Shown: in pieces, positions 54,881-63,045 of the stretch | Numbering within the stretch: the stretch's first letter is position 1 | Layout of the letters: every line of letters begins with the position of its first letter | Assembly: GCF_014287875.1 (NCBI RefSeq) | Contig: NZ_JACOPN010000005.1 | Span: forward strand, 62,001-126,000 | Length of the DNA: 64,000 bases | Direction: 5' to 3' | From: Flintibacter faecis | GTDB lineage: Bacteria > Bacillota > Clostridia > Oscillospirales > Oscillospiraceae | Notes under the pieces: generated by a model | Database searches by the model: none | What the model was told of the DNA's origin: nothing | Seen by the model: only the letters and a program-made list of their open reading frames with translations | Position numbers and translations under genes: made by a program

Positions 54881-56182
54881 CTTCTTGGGCACCAGCACCT
54901 GGGTGCCGCCCATGTAGGGCCACAGCACCTCGGGGATGGTGACGGAGCCGTCGGCCTGGAGGTTGTTCTCCAGGAAGGCGATGAGCATCCGGGGGGGAGC
55001 CACCACGGTGTTGTTCAGGGTGTGGGGCAGATACATCTTGCCGTCCTCGCCCTTCACCCGCATCTTCAGGCGGCGGGCCTGGGCATCGCCCAGGTTGGAG
55101 CAGGAGCAAACCTCGAAATACTTCTGCTGGCGGGGGGACCAGGCCTCGATGTCGCAGGACTTTACCTTCAGGTCGGCCAGGTCGCCGGAGCAGCACTCCA
55201 GCTGGCGGACGGGGATGTCCAGGCTGCGGAACAGCTCCACGGAGTACTGCCACATCTGCTCATACCACTTCATGGAGTCCTCGGGCTTGCAGACCACGAT
55301 CATCTCCTGCTTCTCGAACTGGTGGATACGGTAGACGCCACGCTCCTCGATGCCGTGGGCGCCCTTCTCCTTGCGGAAGCAGGGGGAGTAGGAGGTGAGG
55401 GTCTGGGGCAGGGTGGCCTCGGGGATGATCTGGTCGATGAACTTGCCGATCATGGAGTGCTCGCTGGTGCCGATGAGGTACAGGTCCTCGCCCTCGATCT
55501 TATACATCATGGCCTCCATGTCGGTCTGGGACATGACGCCCTCCACCACGTTGCCGTGGATCATGAAGGGGGGGATGCAGAAGGTAAAGCCCTTGTTGAT
55601 CATAAAGTCACGGGCATAGGCCAGCACCGCCTCGTGGAGCCGGGCGATGTCGCCCATCAGGTAGTAGAAGCCGTTGCCGGAGACACGGCCGGCGGCGTCC
55701 ATGTCGATGCCGTGGAAGGACTCCATGATCTGGGTGTGGTAGGGGATCTCAAAATCGGGGGTGACGGGCTCGCCGAAGCGCTGGACCTCCACGTTGGCGG
55801 AGTCGTCGGGGCCGATGGGCACGGAGGGGTCGATGATATTGGGGATCTGGAGCATGATGTGGCGGATCTGGGCGGCCAGCTCGGTCTCCTTGGCCTCCAG
55901 CTCGGCCAGCCGGTCGGCGCTGGCCTTCACCTTGGCCTTGGCGGCCTCGGCCTCGGCCAGCTTGCTGGGGTCCTTTTTGGCCTGGCCCATCAGCATGCCC
56001 ACCTGCTTGGACAGGGTGTTGCGCTGGGCCCGCAGGTCGTTGGCCTCGTTCACTGCGGCACGGTTCTCCTCGTCCAGAGCCAGCACCTGGTCCACCAGGG
56101 GCAGCTTGGCGTCCTGGAACTTCTTCTTGATGTTCTCCTTGACGATTTCGGGATTCTCCCGGACAAATTTCATATCCAGCAT
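54878..56182 (-). CDS. serS: Seryl-tRNA synthetase
   Basis: A 434-residue class II synthetase. A long N-terminal antiparallel coiled coil (residues about 30-105) binds tRNA-Ser. Motif 2 (FRKEKGAHGIEERGVYRIHQF) and motif 3 (LENNLQADGSVTIPEVLWPY) are present. It lies upstream of mscL on the same strand, with repeats between. No T-box was seen in its leader, which is made of repeats. Confidence 0.97.
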   Translation of the reverse strand: MLDMKFVRENPEIVKENIKKKFQDAKLPLVDQVLALDEENRAAVNEANDLRAQRNTLSKQVGMLMGQAKKDPSKLAEAEAAKAKVKASADRLAELEAKETELAAQIRHIMLQIPNIIDPSVPIGPDDSANVEVQRFGEPVTPDFEIPYHTQIMESFHGIDMDAAGRVSGNGFYYLMGDIARLHEAVLAYARDFMINKGFTFCIPPFMIHGNVVEGVMSQTDMEAMMYKIEGEDLYLIGTSEHSMIGKFIDQIIPEATLPQTLTSYSPCFRKEKGAHGIEERGVYRIHQFEKQEMIVVCKPEDSMKWYEQMWQYSVELFRSLDIPVRQLECCSGDLADLKVKSCDIEAWSPRQQKYFEVCSCSNLGDAQARRLKMRVKGEDGKMYLPHTLNNTVVAPPRMLIAFLENNLQADGSVTIPEVLWPYMGGTQVLVPKK

Positions 56183-56225
56183 CGTTGATTTCTCCTTATT
56201 ATAATAAAGTTTAAGAATCTGCGGA

Positions 56226-56655
56226 AAAAGCCTTCCCCTGGGGGAAGGTGCCCCCGAAGGGGGCGGATGAGGGGAACGCCGAAGGGCCTTTTAGGCTCTC
56301 GTCGAAACCGCTCAGTTTTCGCCGCCCTTCCCCTCATCCGTCATGGCTGCGCCATGCCACCTTCCCCCAGGGGAAGGCTTTAGGGGGGCGGTTTTAGCCT
56401 TCCCCACCCTGGGGGGAAGGTGCCCCGAAGGGGCGGATGAGGGGGACCATCGGTGGTGCATTCGTTATCGGCGGGCGGCCCTCTCCGCCCCCTGCGGGGG
56501 CACCTCCCCCAAAGGGGGAGGCAAGAGAGAGCGGTGTCGAAAGAACGTCCTTGGCTCCCCCTGCGGGGGCCGATTCCCCTTATCAAGGGGAAATGTCCTG
56601 AAGGGACAAAAGGGATAGGGATCCTGGCACGGCGCAGCCGTGACTGAGAGGGCCT
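56226..56655. repeat. GCCTTCCCC and GCCCTCTC composite with nested F module
   Basis: A complete GCCTTCCCC element (56231-56379, spacer about 50 bases) is followed by a further GCCTTCCCC arm (56397-56445). A complete GCCCTCTC element (56476-56652) has its second arm split by an F module (about 56567-56622). The last 100 bases duplicate 483-582. Confidence 0.88.
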
Positions 56656-56658
56656 TCA

Positions 56659-56674
56659 CGTTTCACGTGAAACA
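56659..56674. other. parS site 1
   Basis: CGTTTCACGTGAAACA matches the ParB binding palindrome TGTTTCACGTGAAACA at 15 of 16 bases. It lies ten bases from the end of the membrane-protein gene downstream of parB. Confidence 0.93.
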
Positions 56675-56683
56675 TCTCGCCCA

Positions 56684-57334
56684 TCAGTGCAGGGCGTGAT
56701 AGATCTCCTCATACCGGTGATAGGGGGAGAAGCGGCCGTTTTTGGTGGCGCTCTCCTGGGGGAGGTAGTTCTTCAGGGGGTCGCCGTCGCCGGTGTCCTC
56801 CAGATGGCGCATCAGGGTGCGGCAAAGGGCGTACTTGCCCCGGACATAGGCCTCGTCCACCTGCCAGAACCAGTCCAGAGCCTGGGCCGAGCGCTGCTGC
56901 CACTCCACGGTGTCCTGGGATGCGGCCAGGTCCTGCTCCAGCTGCTGCTTTTCCTGTTCCAGGTTGGATATCTGGGTCTCCAGATGGTCCATGGACTGCT
57001 TCAGATATTCGTTCTCCTGATACAGGTTGTCCAGAGACTGGACGGCGGAGACCGACTGCTGCTGCAGCTGGTTCAGCTTGTCGTTGGACTGCTGCTGGAG
57101 GATGTCGTTCTGGCGGCGCTCCATCATAAAGGTATACAGCAGCAGGACAAAGGCGGCGGCGAACAGGATGGTGATATACTGGAACACCGACTTCTGCCGG
57201 TGCTTGTGGGAGTGCTCGGGCTTTTTCTCCGGTTCCGGCTGCTGGGCAGGGGGATCGGCTTCGGGTGGATGATATCCGCCCCTACGGTCAGATTCCTCCG
57301 GGGTAGGGGAGAGGGGCTGCTTTTCTTCGCTCAC
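56684..57334 (-). CDS. Membrane-anchored coiled-coil protein linked to parB
   Basis: A 216-residue protein of unknown family. A Pro/Glu-rich N-terminus (residues 1-47) is followed by one membrane helix (about 51-70, FQYITILFAAAFVLLLYTFM), a Gln-rich coiled coil (about 75-150) and a C-terminal domain beginning WQVDEAYVRGKYALC. Its start overlaps the parB stop by four bases (ATGA), so it is translationally coupled to the segregation genes and may tether them to the membrane (inference). About residues 16-23 are encoded by a GTAG-REP copy. Confidence 0.78.
   Translation of the reverse strand: MSEEKQPLSPTPEESDRRGGYHPPEADPPAQQPEPEKKPEHSHKHRQKSVFQYITILFAAAFVLLLYTFMMERRQNDILQQQSNDKLNQLQQQSVSAVQSLDNLYQENEYLKQSMDHLETQISNLEQEKQQLEQDLAASQDTVEWQQRSAQALDWFWQVDEAYVRGKYALCRTLMRHLEDTGDGDPLKNYLPQESATKNGRFSPYHRYEEIYHALH
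57261..57284 (-). repeat. GTAG-REP copy inside a coding sequence
   Basis: On the minus strand GTAGGGGCGGATATCATCCA is followed by CCCG: the GGGCGGAT/ATCC(A)CCC hairpin with one mismatch. It is read as RRGGYHPP in the N-terminus of the membrane coiled-coil protein. Confidence 0.85.
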
Positions 57335-58221
57335 AGAGATTCCACCTCCCCGCCGTCACGCTGCTGGAGCAGGGCCAGCAGGCTCTCTAAGTCCTGGTCG
57401 TCGTAATACTCCAGCTGAATGCGGCCCTTTTTCCCCTTGTGGGAGATGGTGACCTTCCGGCCCAGGGAGCTGGACAGGCTCTTCTCCACCTCGCCCAGAT
57501 AGAGGGCCAGGTCGGGGCGCTCGGGCTCTTTCGGGGGTTTTTCCCCCTTTTGCAGGGCCTTGATCAGGGCCTCGGTCTGGCGGACGGACAGCTGGTGCTC
57601 CATCACCTGTTTTGCGGCCTGGCGCTGCAGGTCGGCGCTGGGGGCGGCCAGGATGGCCCGGGCGTGTCCGGCGGACAGCTGTTCCTCCTCCACCAGGGCC
57701 AGCACGTCCTGGGGCAGGGCCAGCAGGCGGAGCATGTTGGTGATGGCCGGGCGGGATTTGCCCATGCGCTGGGCCACCTGCTCCTGGGTCAGACCGTATT
57801 CCTCCATCAGCACCTGATAGCCCTGGGCCTCCTCCACGGGGTTCAGGTCCTCCCGCTGCAGGTTTTCGATGAGACCCAGCTCCATGACCTTTCGGTCGTC
57901 CGCCTCGATGATGACGGCGGGGACCTGGTCCAGTCCGGCGGACTTGGCTGCCCGCCACCGCCGCTCGCCGGCGATGATCTGATAGTAGCCCGAGGGCAGC
58001 CGCCGCACCGTCAGGGGCTGGATGACCCCGTGGACCCGGATGGACTCGGCCAGATCGGCCAGGGACTCCGGGTCAAAGCGCTTTCGCGGCTGATTCAGGC
58101 CGGGCTCCACCTGGGAGATGGGCAGCGAGACGGAGCCCTCCCCCTGGGCGGGCAGGTCCGGGTCGCCGAACAGGGCATCCAGCCCCCGGCCCAGACCGGT
58201 CTCAAGTTTTCGTTTTGCCAT
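57331..58221 (-). CDS. parB: Chromosome partitioning protein ParB
   Basis: A 296-residue ParB/Spo0J. The CTP-binding GERRWRAAK motif (about residue 85), the helix-turn-helix LTQEQVAQRMGKSRPAITNM (about 145-164) and a C-terminal dimerisation domain are present. It binds parS and spreads as a CTP-dependent clamp. Two parS sites flank it. A 415-base repeat island separates it from parA, which is normally contiguous. Confidence 0.97.
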   Translation of the reverse strand: MAKRKLETGLGRGLDALFGDPDLPAQGEGSVSLPISQVEPGLNQPRKRFDPESLADLAESIRVHGVIQPLTVRRLPSGYYQIIAGERRWRAAKSAGLDQVPAVIIEADDRKVMELGLIENLQREDLNPVEEAQGYQVLMEEYGLTQEQVAQRMGKSRPAITNMLRLLALPQDVLALVEEEQLSAGHARAILAAPSADLQRQAAKQVMEHQLSVRQTEALIKALQKGEKPPKEPERPDLALYLGEVEKSLSSSLGRKVTISHKGKKGRIQLEYYDDQDLESLLALLQQRDGGEVESL

Positions 58222-58261
58222 ATCAAACCTCGATTTCTTTTATAAGCAACTGAAATGTTGG

Positions 58262-58615
58262 CATTGTGTCATTCCGAGGAGCGCAGCACCCGCAAGGGGT
58301 ACGCCGCATCCGTAAGGCAGCAAAGCTGCCAACGGCTGCGCAGCGACGTGGGAATCCGTATCTCCCGTCCCTTGGCCCCCTTGTTAAAGGCCGATTCCCC
58401 TTATCAAGGGGAAATGTCCCGAAGGGACAAAAGGGATAGGGCTAGCTGTCAGCGAAGCTGACTGAGGGATTCCGTTTCCAGGATAGCTTTCCTATGGTCG
58501 GAATCCTTCCGTCACGGGCTGCGCCCGTGCCACCTCCCTTTAACAAGGGAGGCTGCTGGACGTGGGTTACGGATTGCCGCGTCGGCCCGTTGGGCCTCCT
58601 CGCAATGACAGAAAC
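58262..58615. repeat. Nested repeat island between parA and parB
   Basis: A CATTGC arm (58268-58360) is split by an H module (about 58289-58340). A GGAATCC element follows (58375-58555), its first arm split by an F module (about 58390-58443). A second CATTGC arm with GGCCCGTTGGGCC centre closes it (about 58572-58610). Confidence 0.9.
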
Positions 58616-58636
58616 GCTGGCTAATAATCGCTTTGC

Positions 58637-59401
58637 CTAATTCTTATCGTGGATGGCGATCATCTCCTGGGCCAGGGCGGTGTAGGCCTCCGCCCCCCGG
58701 GAGAAGGGGTCGTATGCGGTGACGGGTTTGCCGTGGCTGGGGGCCTCGGACAGGCGGACGTTCCGGGGGATCACTGTGGCGTATACCTGGCCGGGGAAGT
58801 GGCGCTTCACCTCCGCCGCCACCTGGAGGGACAGGTTGGTGCGGCTGTCGAACATGGTCAGCAGCACGCCCTCCAGAGCCAGCTCGGGGTTCATCTTCCG
58901 CTTTACCAGCCGGACGGTGGCCAGCAGGTCGCTGAGTCCCTCCAGGGCGTAATACTCACACTGCACCGGCACCAGAAGGGAGCCGGCGGCGCACAGGGCG
59001 TTCACCGTGAGCATCTCCAGGGAGGGGGGGCAGTCGATGAGGATGTAGTCATACCGGGGGGAGAGGATGTCCAGGGCCTGCTTGAGCAGGGTCTCCCGGT
59101 GGTCGATGCCGATCATCTCCACGCCGGCCCCTGCCAGGGCCTTGTTGGAGGGGAGCACGTCCCCGTATTTGGTGGATACCACCGCCCGCTCCACATCTGC
59201 GCCGTTGATGAGCACGTCGTAGATGTTGGGAGAAGCGCCGTTTTTGTCCACGCCCAGGCCGGAGGTGGCGTTGGCCTGGGGGTCGAAATCGCACAGCAGC
59301 ACCCGTTTTCCCTGGGCGCAGAGGGTGGCTGTCAGGTTGACGGTGGTGGTGGTTTTGCCCACGCCGCCCTTTTGGTTGACCACTGCGATGATTCTGGCCA
59401 T
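58637..59401 (-). CDS. parA: Chromosome partitioning ATPase ParA (Soj)
   Basis: A 254-residue ATPase with the deviant Walker A VNQKGGVGKTTTTVNL near the N-terminus, DFDPQANATSGLG and ILIDCPPSLEMLTVN. It works with ParB on origin segregation and, in Bacillus, on DnaA control. It has its own promoter with a parS site about 100 bases further upstream. Confidence 0.97.
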   Translation of the reverse strand: MARIIAVVNQKGGVGKTTTTVNLTATLCAQGKRVLLCDFDPQANATSGLGVDKNGASPNIYDVLINGADVERAVVSTKYGDVLPSNKALAGAGVEMIGIDHRETLLKQALDILSPRYDYILIDCPPSLEMLTVNALCAAGSLLVPVQCEYYALEGLSDLLATVRLVKRKMNPELALEGVLLTMFDSRTNLSLQVAAEVKRHFPGQVYATVIPRNVRLSEAPSHGKPVTAYDPFSRGAEAYTALAQEMIAIHDKN

Positions 59402-59491
59402 GTTTTGCCTCCTAAATTCGGAAAGGGTCTACCTTATATAAACAGAAGGGCATTGCCGGGAGTATTTACATAAGGCCGTTTGCAGTATCCC

Positions 59492-59520
59492 ATTATAACA
59501 ATCACCGCCGGGCATTTCAA
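59492..59520 (-). promoter_or_regulatory. parA promoter
   Basis: On the minus strand TTGAAA (59515-59520) and a consensus TATAAT (59492-59497) are 17 bases apart, about 90 bases before parA. Confidence 0.8.
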
Positions 59521-59605
59521 CCGTTTTGCCCGGCTTTTTCACCTTGTGGCAGGAAAAAGACGGGATTTTCTTGCCGTGGAACGGAACGATCATAAAAAAC
59601 AGCCA

Positions 59606-59621
59606 TGTTTCACGTGAAACA
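59606..59621. other. parS site 2 (perfect)
   Basis: TGTTTCACGTGAAACA is an exact copy of the consensus parS palindrome. It lies between noc and the parA promoter. Confidence 0.97.
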
Positions 59622-59666
59622 TGCGAGAAACCATCTAAGCTGTATACAATGTGTACGCAGGAAGGA

Positions 59667-59695
59667 ACGAAAAAAGACCGCCCGATAGGCGGTCC
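59667..59695 (-). terminator. Terminator after the noc-like gene
   Basis: On the minus strand GACCGCC and GGCGGTC pair around TATC/G and are followed by TTTTTTC, separating noc from the parA promoter. Confidence 0.8.
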
Positions 59696-59739
59696 AGAAG
59701 GAGTATCATGGAGGAAGTGATCAACGGAGTTTGACAATA

Positions 59740-60549
59740 CTAAGGGCGGGGCGACGTGGGGATACGGATGGTGAGGGTGATGGCATCCTGGTCGTCCTGG
59801 CGCTGGCACTGGGCGTCCACACCCGCCGAGCGCATCACGTCCAGACTGTGGGAGATGGTGTTGAGAAACAGGCGCACATCCTTGACGATGAGCACAGGGC
59901 GGCGCTTCTTGGGGGGCGGAGCGCGGAGCATAGACTCCACCAGGGCCTCCGTCTGGGCCACGGTGAGCTTGTCCCGGATGACCCGGTCCGCCGTCCGGCG
60001 CTGCGCTTCCCCATCCGGCAGGCGGAGCAGGGCCCGGGCGTGGCGCTCGGTACAGCCCGCGTCCCGCAGGGAGGACAGCACCTCTTGAGGCAGCTTAAGG
60101 AGCCGCAGCTTGTTGGCGATGGCCGACTGGCTCTTGCCCAGCCGCCGGGCCAGCTCCTCCTGGGACAGGGCAAAGTCCTCCTGCAGCCGCCGCAGGGCCA
60201 GGGCCTCCTCCCAGAAGTCCAGATCCCGGCGCTGTAGATTTTCCACCAGGGCGAACAGGGAGGAGGTCTGGCCGTCGGCCTGAACGGACAGACAGGGCAC
60301 CTGCTGCAGGCCCGCCAGCTTGGCCGCCCGCAGGCGGCGCTCCCCCGCCACCAGCTCCCAGCCGTGCTCTCCCCGGCGGACCGTGAGGGGCTGGAGCAGC
60401 CCCATAGAGCGGATGGAGCCGGCCAGCTCCTCCAGCTCGGGCTGGGAGAACTGGGTGCGGGGCTGGCCCGGATTGGGCGCAATATCCTCCACAGGCAGAA
60501 ACAGCACCCGCCCGCTGTCATATAGCCCCTTTCTCGTGAGAAAACCCAT
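59740..60549 (-). CDS. noc: Second ParB-family protein (Noc-like)
   Basis: A 269-residue ParB paralogue with GERRLRAAKLAG (CTP site), helix-turn-helix LSQEELARRLGKSQSAIANK and a C-terminal dimer region (MRAPPPKKRRPVLIVKDVRL). In Firmicutes the paralogue upstream of parA is Noc, the nucleoid-occlusion factor, which also has an N-terminal amphipathic membrane helix; MGFLTRKGLYD here is a weak candidate for that. Position supports Noc. DNA specificity cannot be read off. Confidence 0.85.
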   Translation of the reverse strand: MGFLTRKGLYDSGRVLFLPVEDIAPNPGQPRTQFSQPELEELAGSIRSMGLLQPLTVRRGEHGWELVAGERRLRAAKLAGLQQVPCLSVQADGQTSSLFALVENLQRRDLDFWEEALALRRLQEDFALSQEELARRLGKSQSAIANKLRLLKLPQEVLSSLRDAGCTERHARALLRLPDGEAQRRTADRVIRDKLTVAQTEALVESMLRAPPPKKRRPVLIVKDVRLFLNTISHSLDVMRSAGVDAQCQRQDDQDAITLTIRIPTSPRP

Positions 60550-60717
60550 GGTGGTCCCCGCTTTCGTTCTGATATGGTCAGGAATAGTTTACCATATCAT
60601 GGAATTAAAACCGTCGAAATATGGGCCGGGGAAATAATTTTCCTGCAGCGGGACAGAAAGAACCGAAAAAAGCCGGACGGAAATGTGAAATTTCGCCGAA
60701 ACAGAGGGAAAAATATC

Positions 60718-60746
60718 TTGAAAAAGAGGAAAAATGCCGATATAAT
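60718..60746 (+). promoter_or_regulatory. Promoter of the symporter gene
   Basis: TTGAAA (60718-60723) and TATAAT (60741-60746) are 17 bases apart in an A-rich region, about 60 bases before the start codon. Confidence 0.85.
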
Positions 60747-60808
60747 GGGAGAGAAAAAGAGAAGAAATCGACGTGGAGAGAACAACACCAGAAATTGGAG
60801 GAAAGAAA

Positions 60809-62050
60809 ATGAACACAAAGAAACTGCCCCTTGCATTTTGGATTTTCGTAGGCCTGGTCGTCGGCATCGTGGCCGGTCTGGCCCTGATGGCCATTCCCGG
60901 CGGCGTGGACTTTGCCAAGACCTACGTCAAGCCCTTCGGCACCATCTTTCTGAACCTCATTAAGTTCATTGTGGTGCCCATCGTCCTGTTTTCCATCACC
61001 GCCGGCATCATCTCCATGGGGGACATCAAAAAGCTGGGCTCGGTGGGCGTGAAAACCATCGTCTATTACATGTGCACCACCGCCGGAGCGGTGATCATCG
61101 CCCTGGTGCTGGCCAACCTGTGCAAGGGCTTCTTCCCGCCCCTGGATAAGCTCTCCTCCGGGGAGTATACCGCCGGCGATCCGGTGAGCTTTATGGACAC
61201 CCTGGTGAACATCTTCCCCGCCAACATCATCGAACCCATGCGTTCGGCCTCCATGCTCCAGGTCATTGTCATCGCCATCCTCTTCGGCGTGGGCATTCTC
61301 ATCGCCGGGGAGAAGGGCCTGGTGTGTGCCCAGGTGGTAGACAGCTTTAACGAGGTGTCCATGAAGGTCATGGACCTGATCATCCGCCTGTCCCCTGTGG
61401 GCGTGGCCTGCCTGCTGGCCCCGGTGGTGGCGGAGAATGGCCCCAAGATCCTGGGTGCCCTGGCCGCCGTGCTGCTGGTGGCCTATATCGGCTATGTGAT
61501 CCACGCCCTGGCCGTCTATTCCTTCAGCATGGCCGCCCTGGCCCGGATCTCCCCTGTGACCTTCTTCCGGGAGATGGTCCCCGCCATGATGATGGCCTTC
61601 TCCTCCGCCTCCTCTGTGGGCACCCTGCCCTTCACCCTGGAGTGCGCCGAGAAGCTGGGGGCCAGAAAGGAGATCGCCTCCTTCGTCATCCCCCTGGGGG
61701 CCACCATCAACATGGACGGCACCGCTATCTACCAGGGCGTGTGCGCCGTGTTCATCGCCTCCTGCTTTAACATCGACCTGACCCTGGGCCAGATGGTCAC
61801 CATCGTCCTCACCGCCACTCTGGCCTCCATCGGCACCGCCGGTGTGCCCGGTGCAGGCATGGTCATGCTGGCCATGGTGCTGGAGAGCGTGGGCCTGCCC
61901 GTGGAGGGCATCGGCCTGGTCATGGGCGTGGACCGCATCTTTGACATGGGCCGCACCACCGTGAATATCACCGGCGACGCCGCCTGCGCCGTGGTCATTT
62001 CCAAAATGGAGGAGCGGAAAGAGCAGCGCACCCGGGGCGTGCTGGGCTGA
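60809..62050 (+). CDS. Dicarboxylate/amino acid:cation symporter
   Basis: A 413-residue transporter of the DAACS (glutamate/aspartate/C4-dicarboxylate) family with about eight helices and two re-entrant loops. The hallmarks are FSSASSVGTLPFT (hairpin 1), GATINMDGTAIY (helix 7, cation site) and GTAGVPGAG (hairpin 2). It imports acidic amino acids or dicarboxylates with Na+ or H+. The start at 60809 has TTGGAGG upstream. It stands alone between its own promoter and terminator. Confidence 0.93.
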   Translation: MNTKKLPLAFWIFVGLVVGIVAGLALMAIPGGVDFAKTYVKPFGTIFLNLIKFIVVPIVLFSITAGIISMGDIKKLGSVGVKTIVYYMCTTAGAVIIALVLANLCKGFFPPLDKLSSGEYTAGDPVSFMDTLVNIFPANIIEPMRSASMLQVIVIAILFGVGILIAGEKGLVCAQVVDSFNEVSMKVMDLIIRLSPVGVACLLAPVVAENGPKILGALAAVLLVAYIGYVIHALAVYSFSMAALARISPVTFFREMVPAMMMAFSSASSVGTLPFTLECAEKLGARKEIASFVIPLGATINMDGTAIYQGVCAVFIASCFNIDLTLGQMVTIVLTATLASIGTAGVPGAGMVMLAMVLESVGLPVEGIGLVMGVDRIFDMGRTTVNITGDAACAVVISKMEERKEQRTRGVLG

Positions 62051-62073
62051 GAGAGTTTGAAAATTTTCCACGA

Positions 62074-62106
62074 AAAACAGCCGCCGAAAGGCGGCTGTTT
62101 TTCTGC
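62074..62106 (+). terminator. Terminator after the symporter gene
   Basis: AAAAACAGCCGCC pairs with GGCGGCTGTTTTT around GAAA, about 25 bases after the stop codon. Confidence 0.92.
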
Positions 62107-62690
62107 CTTCCCCTGGGGCCGATTCCCCTTGTCAAGGGGAAATGTCCCACAGGGACAAAAGGGATAGGGCAGGTGGCCCGCAGGGCCGGATGAGGGGAAC
62201 GCCAAAGGGCTTGTAGCGCTAACGTTAAAATGGACGTGGTTTTCGCCCTGCGGGGGACGAGGGACAGAATCCTTCCGTCACGGCTTCGCCGTGCCACCTC
62301 CCTTTCACAAGGGAGGCTGATGTTCCGCACCAATAGGCCCCCTTGTGAAAGGGGGCTGGCATCGCCGCAAGGCGATGACTGGAGGATTCCGTCGAAAATG
62401 CGGTGGTCATCGTGGGCGGACACAGAGGTCCGCCCCTACGAGAGCCATCGTAACCTGGTGTAGGGGCGGACCTCCGTGTCCGCCCGTCGATAACGGCTGC
62501 ACCCCCGTGGTCCCCCTCATCCGTCATGGCTGCGCCGTCGTTGGCAGCTTTGCTGCCTTACGGATGCGGCGTACCCCTTGCGGGTGCATCCGCCCCCGGC
62601 GGGCCGCTGGGGACAGCGGCCCCTACGGACGAGGTTCGTCACATCCGCCCCTACGAGAGCGATGTGACCTGCCGATTTTCAAATACACCC
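62103..62690. repeat. Long composite repeat with nested F and H modules
   Basis: A GCCTTCCCC arm split by an F module (62105-62200); a complete GGAATCC element (62267-62393); a GTAG-REP pair with GGGCGGAC stems (62415-62488); a GCCTTCCCC remnant carrying an inverted H module (about 62536-62588); and a GTAG-REP hairpin of GGGCCGCT type (about 62600-62625). The remaining 62690-62930 is AT-richer and holds nothing recognisable except a TGTGGAAAA word. Confidence 0.88.
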
Positions 62691-62936
62691 CGCAATATTA
62701 AAATCAGATTCAACCCCCCGTATCAAAACCACCCCGTTTCCCCGGAAAACCCGGCCATTTTCACCAGAAATCTTAGAAAATCAAAACCGCAAATAAATTT
62801 GTGGAAAAGTCGGTGGAAAGTGTGAAAAGCGGGGGAGAACGCTGACGTTTCTTGCGATTTAGGTGTTTGGGCCTGTCTGCCCGGGGGAGGGAGAAAAAAA
62901 GAAGGGCGGCGGGGGAAAAGAAATTAAAAAAAGGGA

Positions 62937-62965
62937 TTGCAGGGCGAAAAAATTTCTTGTACAAT
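62937..62965 (+). promoter_or_regulatory. xpt promoter
   Basis: TTGCAG (62937-62942) and TACAAT (62960-62965) are 17 bases apart. Confidence 0.7.
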
Positions 62966-62987
62966 AACACTGTATCGACATGATCCG

Positions 62988-63021
62988 CGTGGCCCGTTTT
63001 TCCGGGCCATTGTCATTTTTT
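62988..63021 (+). promoter_or_regulatory. Hairpin with T-run in the xpt leader
   Basis: TGGCCCG and CGGGCCA pair around a T-rich loop, followed by TTGTCATTTTTT. It could act as an attenuator. The room between promoter and hairpin (about 20 bases) is too small for a purine riboswitch aptamer. Confidence 0.45.
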
Positions 63022-63045
63022 AAAGAGGAAGGGCGGAACAGGACT

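Noticed and set aside
60605..62071. 488-residue minus-strand frame opposite the symporter
   Set aside because: Antisense shadow rich in His, Gly and Asp with no recognisable motif; the plus-strand transporter has promoter, ribosome binding site and terminator.
62980..63045. Earlier ATG for xpt giving 22 extra residues
   Set aside because: The extra part covers a GGCCCG hairpin in the leader, and the ATG at 63046 matches the conserved Xpt start.
62970..63045. Purine riboswitch before xpt
   Set aside because: Only about 20 bases separate promoter and hairpin, and the conserved purine-aptamer loops are absent.
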